In this document: positions 19,820-29,564 of the stretch, piece by piece
How positions within the stretch are numbered: the stretch's first letter is position 1
Layout of the letters: each line of letters opens with the position of its first letter
Assembly (NCBI RefSeq): GCF_044582145.1
Contig: NZ_JBDODO010000001.1
DNA length: 64,000 nucleotides
Origin: Guyparkeria sp016278265
Lineage (GTDB): Bacteria > Pseudomonadota > Gammaproteobacteria > Halothiobacillales > Halothiobacillaceae
Direction: 5' to 3' (one strand)
The notes under the pieces: generated by a model
What the model saw: the letters and a program-made list of their open reading frames with translations, nothing else
Databases searched by the model: none
Told to the model about the DNA's origin: nothing
Translations under genes and position numbers: made by a program

Positions 19820-20869
19820 ATGAAACGCTTTGAACAAACCGTAGCCCGGAGCATTGCCCAGACGATCACTCGCGTCATCACCAAGGCTTTGCTGCCGCTG
19901 GCCCTGTTGACCGTAACGGTCGTGCAGGCCTCCCCGATAGCCGACGAGACCGGTTTCTCGGGCGAGATTCAGCCGCTGATCGGTGTTATGTCGAGCCGTT
20001 CCAATCTGGCCGTGTCCAGTGACCAGAAGCGGATTGATTCCCTCTACAGCCTTTCCTCACGCGAGACGCGTCCAATCGGCGGGGTGCTCGGGCAAATCGA
20101 CTACACCATCGTGCCGCGAGAATTGTCGCTCTATGCCGGAACCCCTCGATCCGCCCTGGCCGATGGTGAAATCGGCGTCGAAGTGGGTGCGCGCTACCTG
20201 GTCGGCGGTGTCGGGCTGCTGACGGCCGGGGTAATCCCGGTTACCGTCAATGACAGCGAGGTCTGGTCGGATCCGTTCGTTGTCGGTACGCGCCGGGATG
20301 CCACCGATGCCGATCGGCGCGGCCTGCATTTGGGATTGGCGGGCATCGCCGGCACGGGGTTGTCGGTGGACTACCGTCTCTACCGTCGCGACCTCGACGA
20401 GGAACGCTCGGGCCAGGCGCTGGCGCTGGGACTGTCGCCCGCTGAACGTCGACTGCTGGAGCGGGAAGGCACCGAGCACCGCTTCGATGTGAATTACCGG
20501 GTTGCCCTGACCGATGGCTTCAGTCTGACGCCGGGCGTGCAGTATCGCCGCCTGGATGCCGATGGGGCGGCGAACCGCGGCTGGCTGTTGCGCCCGCAAC
20601 TGACCGCCCAGTACGACATCGATCGCTGGTCGATCTCGATGACCGGTTACTACGGCGTGGACCGCTATGACGCCCGTCAGCCGATCTTTGATGAATACCG
20701 CGATGGCAAGGAAATGGGGCTGGTTGCCGGTGTGCGTTATGCCGAGCCGTTCGGCTGGTCGAACTGGTCGGTCGACGCCTACGGCGTCTGGTCCGAGCGC
20801 GATTCCGACATTCGTTTTTACGATCAGCAGACCGGCCTGTTCGCCGTCGGGCTGGGCTACCGATTCTGA
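19820..20869 (+). CDS. DUF2860 family outer-membrane protein
   Basis: This 349-residue protein has an N-terminal signal peptide (hydrophobic ALLPLALLTVTVV, cleavage after about residue 38) and alternating aromatic beta-strand pattern ending in GLGYRF, with the terminal Phe of outer-membrane barrels. The segments SGEIQPLIGV, NDSEVWSDPFVVGTRRDATD, YGVDRYDARQPIFDEYRDGKE and FGWSNWSVDAYG resemble the DUF2860 family known mainly from marine Gammaproteobacteria. Its function is unknown. It sits between cmoA and cmoB, with only 7 bases to the cmoB start, so it is probably translated from the same message as cmoB. Confidence 0.85.
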   Translation: MKRFEQTVARSIAQTITRVITKALLPLALLTVTVVQASPIADETGFSGEIQPLIGVMSSRSNLAVSSDQKRIDSLYSLSSRETRPIGGVLGQIDYTIVPRELSLYAGTPRSALADGEIGVEVGARYLVGGVGLLTAGVIPVTVNDSEVWSDPFVVGTRRDATDADRRGLHLGLAGIAGTGLSVDYRLYRRDLDEERSGQALALGLSPAERRLLEREGTEHRFDVNYRVALTDGFSLTPGVQYRRLDADGAANRGWLLRPQLTAQYDIDRWSISMTGYYGVDRYDARQPIFDEYRDGKEMGLVAGVRYAEPFGWSNWSVDAYGVWSERDSDIRFYDQQTGLFAVGLGYRF

Positions 20870-20876
20870 TCAGCCG

Positions 20877-21875
20877 ATGAGGGATGCTGAACAGGAGCGG
20901 TCGGTCGCGCTCGGCATCGAGCGCATCGCTCGCCAGACGCGTGCCGCGCTCGGTCACCTCCCCCGGCGCATGCCGATGGAGGGATGGCGCACGTTCGACT
21001 GGGCCGCGGTCAATCACGGTGACTGGCCGCGCTGGCTCGCCGCGGTCGGCGATCTCCCCGAACGCCCTGCCGGGGCGATCAATCATCTCGACCGTGCTGC
21101 CATCACCGCGCGTGCCGACGGGGCCCTGCCCGGGCTGGAGGATGTCCTTCGCGACCTGATTCCCTGGCGCAAGGGGCCCTTCGACCTGTTCGGCGTGTCG
21201 ATCGACACCGAGTGGCGCTCGGACCTTAAATGGGATCGCCTAGTCGATCGCATCCAGCCGCTTGCCGGTCGGCGGGTGCTCGATATCGGCAGCGGCAACG
21301 GCTACCATCTCTGGCGCATGCTCGGTGCGGGGGCGGACTTTGCCCTCGGCGTCGACCCGACCTGGGTGTTCGTGGCCCAGTTTCATGCCGTCGCCCACCT
21401 GCTGGGCGAGACGCGCGCAGGTATCGTGCCCACCACGCTGGAAGGCTTTCCGCAGCGGCCGCGATTCGACACGGTGTTCTCGATGGGCGTGCTCTACCAC
21501 CGCCGCGACCCGTTCACGCACCTGGGCGAACTCAAGGCCTGCCTGCGGCCCGGCGGCGAACTGGTGCTCGAGACCCTGGTGGTCGAGGGCGATGCCACCA
21601 CCATCCTCACGCCAGCGGATCGTTACGCCGGCATGCGCAATGTTTGGTTCCTGCCCAGTGCAGCGGCCGTGATCGGCTGGCTCAAGCGCATGGGTTTCGT
21701 CGATCCCGAGTTGATCGACGTGACGATGACCAGCGAGGCCGAGCAGCATCGCAGCGAGTGGTTCGGCGACCGCCAGTCGCTGGTCGACTTCCTCGACCCC
21801 GATGATCCCTCCCGCACCCGTGAAGGGCTGCCCGCGCCCCGGCGCGCGATCATCACGGCCCGGCGTCCAGGGTAG
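20877..21875 (+). CDS. cmoB: tRNA U34 carboxymethyltransferase CmoB
   Basis: This 332-residue enzyme transfers the carboxymethyl group of carboxy-SAM to 5-hydroxyuridine at wobble position 34. Clear family segments are RKGPFDLFGVSIDTEWRSD, the SAM loop VLDIGSGNGYHLWRM, GVDPTWVFVAQF, and VFSMGVLYHRRDP. The start at ATG 20877 (MRDAEQERS) lies 7 bases after the DUF2860 stop; the open frame continues upstream inside that gene, but without homology. It converges with comM, the stops being 17 bases apart. Confidence 0.96.
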   Translation: MRDAEQERSVALGIERIARQTRAALGHLPRRMPMEGWRTFDWAAVNHGDWPRWLAAVGDLPERPAGAINHLDRAAITARADGALPGLEDVLRDLIPWRKGPFDLFGVSIDTEWRSDLKWDRLVDRIQPLAGRRVLDIGSGNGYHLWRMLGAGADFALGVDPTWVFVAQFHAVAHLLGETRAGIVPTTLEGFPQRPRFDTVFSMGVLYHRRDPFTHLGELKACLRPGGELVLETLVVEGDATTILTPADRYAGMRNVWFLPSAAAVIGWLKRMGFVDPELIDVTMTSEAEQHRSEWFGDRQSLVDFLDPDDPSRTREGLPAPRRAIITARRPG

Positions 21876-21892
21876 GCTCCTGCTCCCTATTT

Positions 21893-23398
21893 TCAGACAC
21901 CACCGTTGAACAGCCGATCGAGATTGCGATAGCCGATCGCCTCGGCCAACGTGGCCGCATCGATCCCCTCGCGATCTTCGTAGTCGGCAATGCTACGGGC
22001 GAGCTTGAGGATCCGATCACGCGCCCGCCCGGAGAGATTCAATTGCTCGATCGCCCGGTTGAGCATGTGGCGTTCAGCCTGTGGCAGCACGATGTGTTCG
22101 GCCACCCCGCGGGCATCCAGGCGCGCGTTGACCACCCCTTGTCTTGCCAGCATGCGGCGGCGCGCCGCGATCACCCGCTCGCGCACCGCCTGGCTGTCCT
22201 CGCCCTCGGGCTGTGTCTGATCGAGATCGGTGGCCGGTACGCGGGGTACCTCCAGGTGGATGTCGATCCGATCAAGCAAGGGCCCGGACACCTTGGCCCG
22301 GTAGCGTTGGGCGGCGCGCGAATGAATTTCGCTGCCCTGGGGTGATGGGTTCATGGCGGCGACCAGCTGGAAGTCGGCCGGAAAGCGGGCGTGGCGCGCG
22401 GCGCGCGAGATCATCACCGAACCGGCCTCGAGAGGTTCGCGCAGCGCCTCGAGCACGCGCCGATCAAATTCGGGCAACTCATCCAGAAACAGCGTGCCGT
22501 GGTGGGCAAGGGAGATCTCGCCGGGTGCGGGGTGCGACCCACCGCCGATCAGGGCGACCGCCGAGGCGGAATGATGCGGTGCGCGAAACGGGCGCTCAGC
22601 GAAACGAGCTGGGTCGAAGCCACCCGGCGTAACGGTGGCCACCTCGGCGGCGGCCAGGGCCTCTTCCTCGGTCATCGGCGGCAGGATGCCGGCGAGCCTT
22701 TGGGCCAGCATGCTCTTGCCGGCGCCGGGCGGCCCGATCAGCAACAGGTTGTGTTTGCCTGCCGCGGCAATTGCCAGCGCGCGCTTGGCCCGGGGCTGGC
22801 CGCGGACGTCGGCAAGGTCGCCGTTGATGGCCGGGTCGACCGATGGGGGTGGGCGGTGCTCCAGCTTTACGGGATCGGCCTCGCCCGCCAGGTAGGCCAC
22901 CAGATCACGCAGATGATGCAGCCCTCGGCCGGCAACCCCCGGGATCAATTCCGCCTCGGCTCGGCCCTCGATGGGCAGGAGGAGCTCCCGTCCCGCATCA
23001 CGGGCCGCCCGCGCAGCGGAAAGATTGCCGCGGACCGTGCGCAGGCCGCCGTCCAGGGAAAGCTCACCCAGGCATTCGATATGCGCCAATCGTTCGCGGG
23101 CCACGGCCGGCAGTTGGCCAGTGGCGGCGAGGATGGCCAGGGCGATGGCGAGATCGAAGCGGGCGCTTTCCTTGGGCAGGTCGGCCGGGGCGAGGTTGAC
23201 GGTCAGCCGACGCGGCGGGAACTCGAAGCCCGAGGAGAGGATCGCCGCGCGCACCCGGTCCCGGGATTCGCGCACCGCGGTCTCGGGTAGGCCGACCAGG
23301 GTGAAGGCCGGCAGGCCCGGGGCGACATGGGCCTCGACGGTGACCGCGGGGGCGTGAATGCCGAGCAGGGCCCGGCTGTGGATCTTGGCGATGGGCAT
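21893..23398 (-). CDS. comM: YifB/ComM family Mg-chelatase-like AAA+ ATPase
   Basis: This 501-residue protein has the Lon-protease-like N-terminal domain (MPIAKIHSRALLGIHAPAV, then VNLAPADLPKES), the AAA+ module with Walker A GPPGAGKSMLAQRL, and the C-terminal Mg-chelatase domain. ComM homologues act as helicases that extend branch migration during natural transformation and recombination. The protein is full length for the family (about 500). It is the downstream gene relative to ubiK on the same strand. Confidence 0.94.
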   Translation of the reverse strand: MPIAKIHSRALLGIHAPAVTVEAHVAPGLPAFTLVGLPETAVRESRDRVRAAILSSGFEFPPRRLTVNLAPADLPKESARFDLAIALAILAATGQLPAVARERLAHIECLGELSLDGGLRTVRGNLSAARAARDAGRELLLPIEGRAEAELIPGVAGRGLHHLRDLVAYLAGEADPVKLEHRPPPSVDPAINGDLADVRGQPRAKRALAIAAAGKHNLLLIGPPGAGKSMLAQRLAGILPPMTEEEALAAAEVATVTPGGFDPARFAERPFRAPHHSASAVALIGGGSHPAPGEISLAHHGTLFLDELPEFDRRVLEALREPLEAGSVMISRAARHARFPADFQLVAAMNPSPQGSEIHSRAAQRYRAKVSGPLLDRIDIHLEVPRVPATDLDQTQPEGEDSQAVRERVIAARRRMLARQGVVNARLDARGVAEHIVLPQAERHMLNRAIEQLNLSGRARDRILKLARSIADYEDREGIDAATLAEAIGYRNLDRLFNGGV

Positions 23399-23559
23399 GT
23401 CCGTATGCCTCGTGTCGTGGCGAGCTCGGCCGGCGCGCCTTGCTGAAAACAGCGCCGGCGGGGATTTTTGGCCTGAGGACCTTGGCGCCGAGCCTCCATG
23501 CCCGGCGCCAAGGACCAGTTGAGCGATCCGGCGAGGGAGTTGGGTCGCCGGGTCAGGGT

Positions 23560-23841
23560 TTAGCTGGCCATGTCGCCTTCTTCATGGTCCGGATGGCTGC
23601 CATGGTGCTTTTCCATCTCGGCGACGCGCTGCTCCAGTGCCTCGAGCTTGGCGCGGGTGCGGGCGAGCACCTGGGTCTGCACGTCGAATTCCTCGCGCGT
23701 GACCAGATCCATGCGGGAAAAGCCGTTGCTGACGGCCTGGCGAACGGCCTTGTCGAATTCCTGCTTGCCCTCGCGCAGGCTCTCGGGCATGGCCTGCTCG
23801 ATGCGCTGGGAGATCTCTTCGATCGTGTGGGTGATGGACAT
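23560..23841 (-). CDS. ubiK: Ubiquinone biosynthesis accessory factor UbiK (BMFP domain)
   Basis: This 93-residue protein has a helical N-terminus (MSITHTIEEISQRIEQAMPE) and a C-terminal coiled coil with LARTRAKLEALEQRVAEMEKH, the BMFP layout. UbiK homologues bind membranes and aid the late, aerobic steps of ubiquinone synthesis with UbiJ. The frame is open to 23976, but the start at 23841 has GAGGT eight bases upstream and matches the family length. The tail is rich in His, Asp and Glu. A perfect 11-base inverted repeat (23480-23490 with 23503-23513) lies downstream, without a clear T tract. Confidence 0.9.
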   Translation of the reverse strand: MSITHTIEEISQRIEQAMPESLREGKQEFDKAVRQAVSNGFSRMDLVTREEFDVQTQVLARTRAKLEALEQRVAEMEKHHGSHPDHEEGDMAS

Positions 23842-23953
23842 GCTCGATACCTCGATGTGGTTCGTCGACGACGACCTCACGATTGTTGGGGATACCCCGG
23901 GCAGATGCAAGATGCCGCGGCCCCGAGCGGCAACGATTCGAACGGCGACGATC

Positions 23954-23968
23954 GCACCATATTGGAGC
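23954..23968. promoter_or_regulatory. NtrC-type binding site 1 upstream of torF-glnK-amtB
   Basis: GCACCATATTGGAGC matches the NtrC consensus GCACCA-N3-TGGTGC with one mismatch. It lies about 120 bases upstream of the sigma-54 promoter, an ordinary enhancer distance. Confidence 0.6.
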
Positions 23969-23985
23969 ATCGGCAAAAAAGCCGA

Positions 23986-24000
23986 TCACCAAATTGGTGA
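23986..24000. promoter_or_regulatory. NtrC-type binding site 2 upstream of torF-glnK-amtB
   Basis: TCACCAAATTGGTGA is a perfect 15-base palindrome with the CACCA-N3-TGGTG core of NtrC sites. Its centre is 32 bases, about three helical turns, from the centre of site 1, so two NtrC dimers would sit on the same face of the DNA. Confidence 0.68.
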
Positions 24001-24074
24001 GGCCACAATGCGGCCCGGGGCATGTAAGCGAGCGGGTGTGACATAAGCCATTGTAAACAAACGATAAGAAGAAC

Positions 24075-24090
24075 TGGCACGGGCGGTGCA
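24075..24090 (+). promoter_or_regulatory. Sigma-54 promoter of torF-glnK-amtB
   Basis: TGGCACGGGCGGTGCA has the -24 element TGGCAC and a -12 element GTGCA with exactly ten bases between GG and GC, as sigma-54 requires. It lies 44 bases upstream of the torF start and downstream of two NtrC-like sites. It suggests that nitrogen limitation switches on the whole cluster. Confidence 0.75.
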
Positions 24091-24133
24091 ATGTCCTGGG
24101 CGAACCCGAACGTTCACCTGATGGAGCACAGAC

Positions 24134-24853
24134 ATGAAAAAGACACTCATCGCCACCAGCATCGCCTCCGCCGTCAGCCTGTCGGCCCTTACCCTGCCTT
24201 CCGTGGCAGCGGCCGAGGTTTCCGCGAATGTCGGCGTGGTTTCCAACTACTTCTTCCGCGGCGTCACCCAGACCGACGATGGCGCGGCCGTTCAAGGTGG
24301 TCTCGACTACGGTCACGACTCCGGTTTCTACGCCGGCACCTGGGCGTCCACGGTCGACTTCGGTGACGGCACCAGCTACGAGCTCGACCTCTATGCCGGC
24401 TATGGCGGCAGCATCGGCGATCTCGGTTACGACGTCGGCTACATCTACTACGCCTACCCGGACGGCGACGATCTCGACTTCGGCGAGATCTACGGCTCGT
24501 TGACCTACAGCTACCTCACCGCGGGCCTGGCGTACACGGTTAACTCGCAAGCGACTGGTGATACGGCGGCCTTCGATACCGGCGACCTGTACTACTACGC
24601 CGGTGTCGACGTGCCGTTTGGCGATTCCGGTTACAGCGGCAGCCTGTACTACGGCTACTACAGCTTTGACGCCGACAGCGCGACCAACGAACTCGACTAC
24701 GGTCACTGGAGCGCAGGATTGTCGAAGGACGTCGGCGATTTTGGTTCGGTGGGCTTCAACTTGGAGATGGCCGATATCTCAGGAGACCACGCATGGGCCG
24801 ATTCGAATTCAGACGATCTGAAGCTCTGGATCAGCTGGTCGAAGTCGTTCTGA
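24134..24853 (+). CDS. TorF family putative porin (Gcw_chp)
   Basis: This 239-residue protein has a classic signal peptide (MKKTLIATS to the AAA cleavage region near residue 27) followed by a Tyr/Asp/Gly-rich beta-barrel of alternating strands, starting with EVSANVGVVSNYFFRGVTQ, the hallmark of the Gcw_chp/TorF family, and ending in SWSKSF. Such proteins are predicted outer-membrane channels of unknown substrate. Its place directly upstream of glnK-amtB, behind NtrC and sigma-54 sites, suggests a role in uptake of a nitrogen compound; that is inference. Confidence 0.87.
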   Translation: MKKTLIATSIASAVSLSALTLPSVAAAEVSANVGVVSNYFFRGVTQTDDGAAVQGGLDYGHDSGFYAGTWASTVDFGDGTSYELDLYAGYGGSIGDLGYDVGYIYYAYPDGDDLDFGEIYGSLTYSYLTAGLAYTVNSQATGDTAAFDTGDLYYYAGVDVPFGDSGYSGSLYYGYYSFDADSATNELDYGHWSAGLSKDVGDFGSVGFNLEMADISGDHAWADSNSDDLKLWISWSKSF

Positions 24854-24917
24854 TCCCGCCTGACCATTACGGACTCAAGGGTCGGCCCGGTGCCGGCCCG
24901 CTTCCGAGGAGAGAAAC

Positions 24918-25256
24918 ATGAAACTGATTACCGCAATCATCAAGCCTTTCAAGCTTGACGACGTCCGCGAGGCACTCGGCGGCGTCGGCGTGAAAGGGAT
25001 CACCATGACCGAGGTCAAGGGCTTCGGTCGCCAGAAAGGCCACACCGAGCTCTACCGGGGCGCGGAATACGTGGTCGACTTCCTGCCCAAGGTAAAGCTG
25101 GAAATGGTCGTCGACGACGGCCTGGCCGACCAGGTGATCGAGGTGATCACCAACGCGGCCAGTACCGGCAAGATTGGCGACGGCAAGATCTTCGTCTCGC
25201 CGATCGAGGAAGCCATTCGCATCCGGACCGGCGAGACCGGTACGGACGCCCTTTAA
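24918..25256 (+). CDS. glnK: Nitrogen regulatory protein P-II (GlnK type)
   Basis: This 112-residue trimeric signal protein has the P-II start MKLITAIIKPFKLDDVREAL and the T-loop with uridylylatable Tyr51 in ELYRGAEYVVDF. It binds ATP/ADP and 2-oxoglutarate and, when deuridylylated, blocks AmtB. Linkage to amtB 15 bases downstream marks it as GlnK rather than GlnB. AGGAGAGAAAC precedes the ATG. Confidence 0.97.
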   Translation: MKLITAIIKPFKLDDVREALGGVGVKGITMTEVKGFGRQKGHTELYRGAEYVVDFLPKVKLEMVVDDGLADQVIEVITNAASTGKIGDGKIFVSPIEEAIRIRTGETGTDAL

Positions 25257-25271
25257 GCGGAGGATTACACC

Positions 25272-26516
<1,245 letters not shown>

Positions 26517-26556
26517 GGACGCATCGACTCAGTCGACGACACAGGGACGTGTCAGC

Positions 26557-26588
26557 AAAAAGGCCCGGGCAACTGCCCGGGCCTTTTT
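26557..26588. terminator. Bidirectional rho-independent terminator after amtB
   Basis: A 15-base perfect stem (AAAAAGGCCCGGGCA paired with its complement) around a tiny loop carries an A tract on the left and T tract on the right. It can stop transcription from amtB and from the convergent yigZ gene. Confidence 0.92.
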
Positions 26589-26618
26589 GCGTCTATCGGC
26601 ACGCGTCGTCGGTCGCGC

Positions 26619-27248
26619 TCAGTCGTCGTTGGGTGGTTTGAGCCGTTCGATGCCCTGGGCGCCTAGGAAAGCCTTGAAGGCCTCGACCTGTTCGACGGGC
26701 ACGTCCAGTCGCGCCGTAACGCGGTTGCCGTAGTCGATCGACTGCAGTTGCGCCCCGTGCAGGTTTGACCAGTGTCGCAACGGCTGCTCGTCGGCGAAGT
26801 CGAACGCCAGGGTGAAGGCCCGCTGCGGGCGATGTTCGTCTAGGGGGAGTTCGGCGAGCACCTGCTGTGTCGACCCGGCATAGGCGCGCACCAGGCCACC
26901 GGCGCCCAGCTTCACCCCGCCGAAGTAGCGCGATACCACCACGATCACGTCACCGATGCCCTTGTGTTGGATGACATTGAGAATTGGCTTGCCGGCCGTG
27001 CCACTTGGTTCGCCGTCATCGCTCATCGCCGCGCTGGCGGCGGTTTCTGGGTTGCCGACCAGGTAGGCCCAGCAGTGATGGCGGGCGTCCGGGTAGTCGG
27101 CCTTCATCGCCTCGACGAAGGCCAGTGCCGCCCGGCGGTCCGCGACCTGTCCGGCGCGAGCGATGAAGCGGCTTTTCTTGACCTCCAGCTCGCGCTCGAT
27201 CGTCGCGGCCGGGGTGACATAGCCGGTTGACGAGGTGGCCTGGCTCAT
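26619..27248 (-). CDS. yigZ: IMPACT/YigZ family protein
   Basis: This 209-residue protein matches YigZ: the IMPACT N-terminal domain contains KKSRFIARAG, DARHHCWAYLVG, SDDGEPSGTAGKPIL and VVVSRYFGGVKLGAGGLVRAY, followed by a ferredoxin-like C-terminal domain. The eukaryotic relative regulates Gcn2; the bacterial role is unclear. The start at 27248 (MSQATSSTGY) is chosen over a much longer upstream frame that lacks homology. It is downstream of the DJ-1 gene, with a terminator-like hairpin between. Confidence 0.93.
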   Translation of the reverse strand: MSQATSSTGYVTPAATIERELEVKKSRFIARAGQVADRRAALAFVEAMKADYPDARHHCWAYLVGNPETAASAAMSDDGEPSGTAGKPILNVIQHKGIGDVIVVVSRYFGGVKLGAGGLVRAYAGSTQQVLAELPLDEHRPQRAFTLAFDFADEQPLRHWSNLHGAQLQSIDYGNRVTARLDVPVEQVEAFKAFLGAQGIERLKPPNDD

Positions 27249-27261
27249 GACGTGATAACGG

Positions 27262-27287
27262 AAAACGCCTGCCGCATGGGCAGGCGT
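27262..27287 (-). terminator. Terminator after the DJ-1 family gene
   Basis: Read on the minus strand, a 9-base perfect stem (ACGCCTGCC with GGCAGGCGT, loop of 5) is followed by TTTT. It lies just past the stop of the DJ-1 family gene and upstream of yigZ. Confidence 0.7.
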
Positions 27288-27321
27288 GGGACGTGATGGG
27301 GGCGCTTGTCGATCAGTTGAC

Positions 27322-27876
27322 TCAACGGGCGAGCTTTGATTCCACCGCGTCGCGGGTCTCGCGCCCGGCCAGTTGTTCGACCAGCGCGAGGGCAAAGTCC
27401 ATCGCCACACCCGGGCCGCGCCCGGTGACCAGGTTGCCGTCGACCACCACGGCCTCGTCGGTCACCTCGGCACCCTGCGCCTCGTTGGCATCGAGGGCGC
27501 CGGGGAAATGCGTGATGCGACGACCCTTGAGCAGGTTGGCAGCGGCCAGCGCCTTCGGCGCGGCACAGATGGCACCGATCCAGCGCCCGGCAACCGACTG
27601 GTCCTGCAGGCGCTTGAGCACCCGCTTGTCGGCGGCGAGGTTGTTCGCTCCGGGCTGGCCGCCGGGCAGGACAATGGCATCAAAGACCCGGCTCTCGTCG
27701 AGCAGGGTGAGGTTGGTGTCGGCAACCACCGTGGTGCCGCGCGAACCGGTTACTTCGTCTTCGTGCAGCGCGGCGACCTCCACCTGGATACCGCCACGAC
27801 GCAGGATGTCGATGGTGGTGATGGCCTCCAGGTCCTCGAACCCGGGTGCCAGAAGGACCAGAGCCTTGCTTGCCAT
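27322..27876 (-). CDS. DJ-1/YajL family protein
   Basis: This 184-residue protein belongs to the DJ-1/PfpI superfamily: LLAPGFEDLEAITTIDILRR holds the conserved Glu, and GAICAAPKAL holds the nucleophilic, oxidation-prone Cys. The pattern is closest to YajL and DJ-1, linked to oxidative stress and reported protein or glyoxal deglycation, the latter disputed. It lies 33 bases downstream of ctpA on the same strand, so it may be co-transcribed. Confidence 0.92.
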   Translation of the reverse strand: MASKALVLLAPGFEDLEAITTIDILRRGGIQVEVAALHEDEVTGSRGTTVVADTNLTLLDESRVFDAIVLPGGQPGANNLAADKRVLKRLQDQSVAGRWIGAICAAPKALAAANLLKGRRITHFPGALDANEAQGAEVTDEAVVVDGNLVTGRGPGVAMDFALALVEQLAGRETRDAVESKLAR

Positions 27877-27909
27877 GTCGTGCTTCCTCCTCGTGTGCCG
27901 TGCGATCGA

Positions 27910-29241
27910 TCAGCGGTGGGTGTTCTTGCTGACGATCACCATGCCCTTGAGCATGTTCAGCGCTTCGTAGAGCTGGTAGTCGCGGATGACCAGCGGTTCG
28001 CGATCTTCGCCGTCCTCACCATTTTCCGCCGACTTGGCGGTGTCCGTCATGTCCGAATCACCGTTAGTCAGATGGCCGGCAAGGCTGGCTTCGGAGATGG
28101 AGAACACCTCCTCGATATCGCTGACCTTGAGCTGATGAACGGTGACGTCCGGCTTGATGCCCTCGGCCTGGATGGAGCGGCCGCTCGGGGTGTAGTAGCG
28201 CGCGGTCGTCAGACGCAGGGCACCACCATTGGACAACGGCATGATCGACTGAACCGAGCCCTTGCCGAAGGTTTGCTCGCCGATGACCAGCGCCCGGCCG
28301 CTGTCCTGCAGCGCGCCGGCGACGATCTCGGAGGCCGATGCCGACCCGCCGTTTACCAGCACGACCATCGGCGCCCCGTCGAGGCGGTCGCCATTGCTCG
28401 CCTCGAAGCTCATCTTCGCGTCGGCGACGCGACCCTTGGTGTAGACGATCTGACCTGCCTCGAGGAAGGCGTCGACCATCTCGACCGAACCGTCGAGGAC
28501 GCCGCCGGGGTTGTTGCGCAGATCGAGGACCAACCCCTTGAGTGGCTTGCCGTCGTTCTTCTCGATTAGCTCGTCCAGGGCGTCGTGCATCTGCTCGACG
28601 GTGCGTGACTGGAACTGAGACACGCGGATGTAGCCCAGACCTGGCTCCAGCATTTCATGCCTGACGGATTCGGTCTTGATGATGGCGCGGGTGATGGTGA
28701 ACTCGAGCGGCTTTTTCTCGCCTTCGCGGGCGATAGTCAGCTCGATATCCGTCCCCGGCTTGCCCCGCATCACCTTGACGGCCTCCTCGAGGTCCATGTC
28801 CTGGGTCAGTTCGCCGTCGATGCGAATGATCTTGTCGCCTGCCTCAAGCCCGGCGCGCTTCGCCGGGGTGTCATCAATCGGGGCGATGACCGTCAGCACG
28901 CCATCCTTCATCCCCACCTGGATGCCCAGGCCGCCAAATTCGCCAGAGGTGGATTCGCGCAGGCTCTTGAATTCCTCGTCGTCGAGGTAGCCCGAGTGGG
29001 GGTCGAGCTCCGAGATCATCCCGCGGATGGAATTCTCGATCAGCTCGCCCTCGCTGATGTCATCGACGTAATCCGAGCGCACGCGGTCGAGCACGTCCGA
29101 ATAGGTCCGCAGCTGCTCCAGCGGGATGTCGCTGCTGGTCTCGGCCGGTCGTTCGGCCATCGCGTTGATGGCAATGGCAATGGCAAAGCCGAAAAAGGCG
29201 GCGATGCCCAGGTTCGAGGCCTTGCGGATCCAAGTGGTCAT
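27910..29241 (-). CDS. ctpA: S41 family C-terminal processing peptidase (CtpA type)
   Basis: This 443-residue periplasmic protease has an N-terminal membrane anchor or signal (GIAAFFGFAIAIAINAMA), a PDZ domain (about 90-180: SGEFGGLGIQV, AGLEAGDKIIRIDG) and the S41 core with nucleophile Ser in NGGSASASEIVAGAL and general-base Lys in TFGKGSVQ. Such enzymes trim envelope proteins and can process peptidoglycan hydrolases; envC lies upstream on the same strand, a common pairing. The start at 29241 is chosen because it places the hydrophobic segment N-terminal; the open frame continues to 29469. Confidence 0.95.
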   Translation of the reverse strand: MTTWIRKASNLGIAAFFGFAIAIAINAMAERPAETSSDIPLEQLRTYSDVLDRVRSDYVDDISEGELIENSIRGMISELDPHSGYLDDEEFKSLRESTSGEFGGLGIQVGMKDGVLTVIAPIDDTPAKRAGLEAGDKIIRIDGELTQDMDLEEAVKVMRGKPGTDIELTIAREGEKKPLEFTITRAIIKTESVRHEMLEPGLGYIRVSQFQSRTVEQMHDALDELIEKNDGKPLKGLVLDLRNNPGGVLDGSVEMVDAFLEAGQIVYTKGRVADAKMSFEASNGDRLDGAPMVVLVNGGSASASEIVAGALQDSGRALVIGEQTFGKGSVQSIMPLSNGGALRLTTARYYTPSGRSIQAEGIKPDVTVHQLKVSDIEEVFSISEASLAGHLTNGDSDMTDTAKSAENGEDGEDREPLVIRDYQLYEALNMLKGMVIVSKNTHR

Positions 29242-29564
29242 GGTGTTCTCTCTAGTCTCAATCAGCGGTATTGGGCCCAATTGGGCCGGTTGTGCGGGTC
29301 GCCACGCGGGGTGCCCCGGGTGAGCGTATCGTGCTATTCCTGTGACGGTGGGGGCGACGGCCCGGCAATCAAGGCGCGCGGTGGCGGCGTGATCGTTCAC
29401 TTGGCGGTCGGTTTGGCCCCGTCGCGCTGCCTGGGCGGACTCAGTCCTGCCCGACACGATTGCCGTCAACTATGCCATGGGCGAGCCCCCGGCCGCGAGC
29501 CCTAATTAGTGAACTGGGAGCACCCTTGTAGTACACGCCGGGAGCGGCCGCCACCGTTGGCGGG
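29242..29564. other. envC-ctpA intergenic stretch, no gene seen
   Basis: This 323-base gap has no open frame with recognisable homology. It holds a perfect 14-base palindrome GGCCCAATTGGGCC at 29274-29287, 33 bases upstream of the ctpA start, which could be an operator or a cruciform. No convincing terminator or promoter was seen. Confidence 0.5.
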
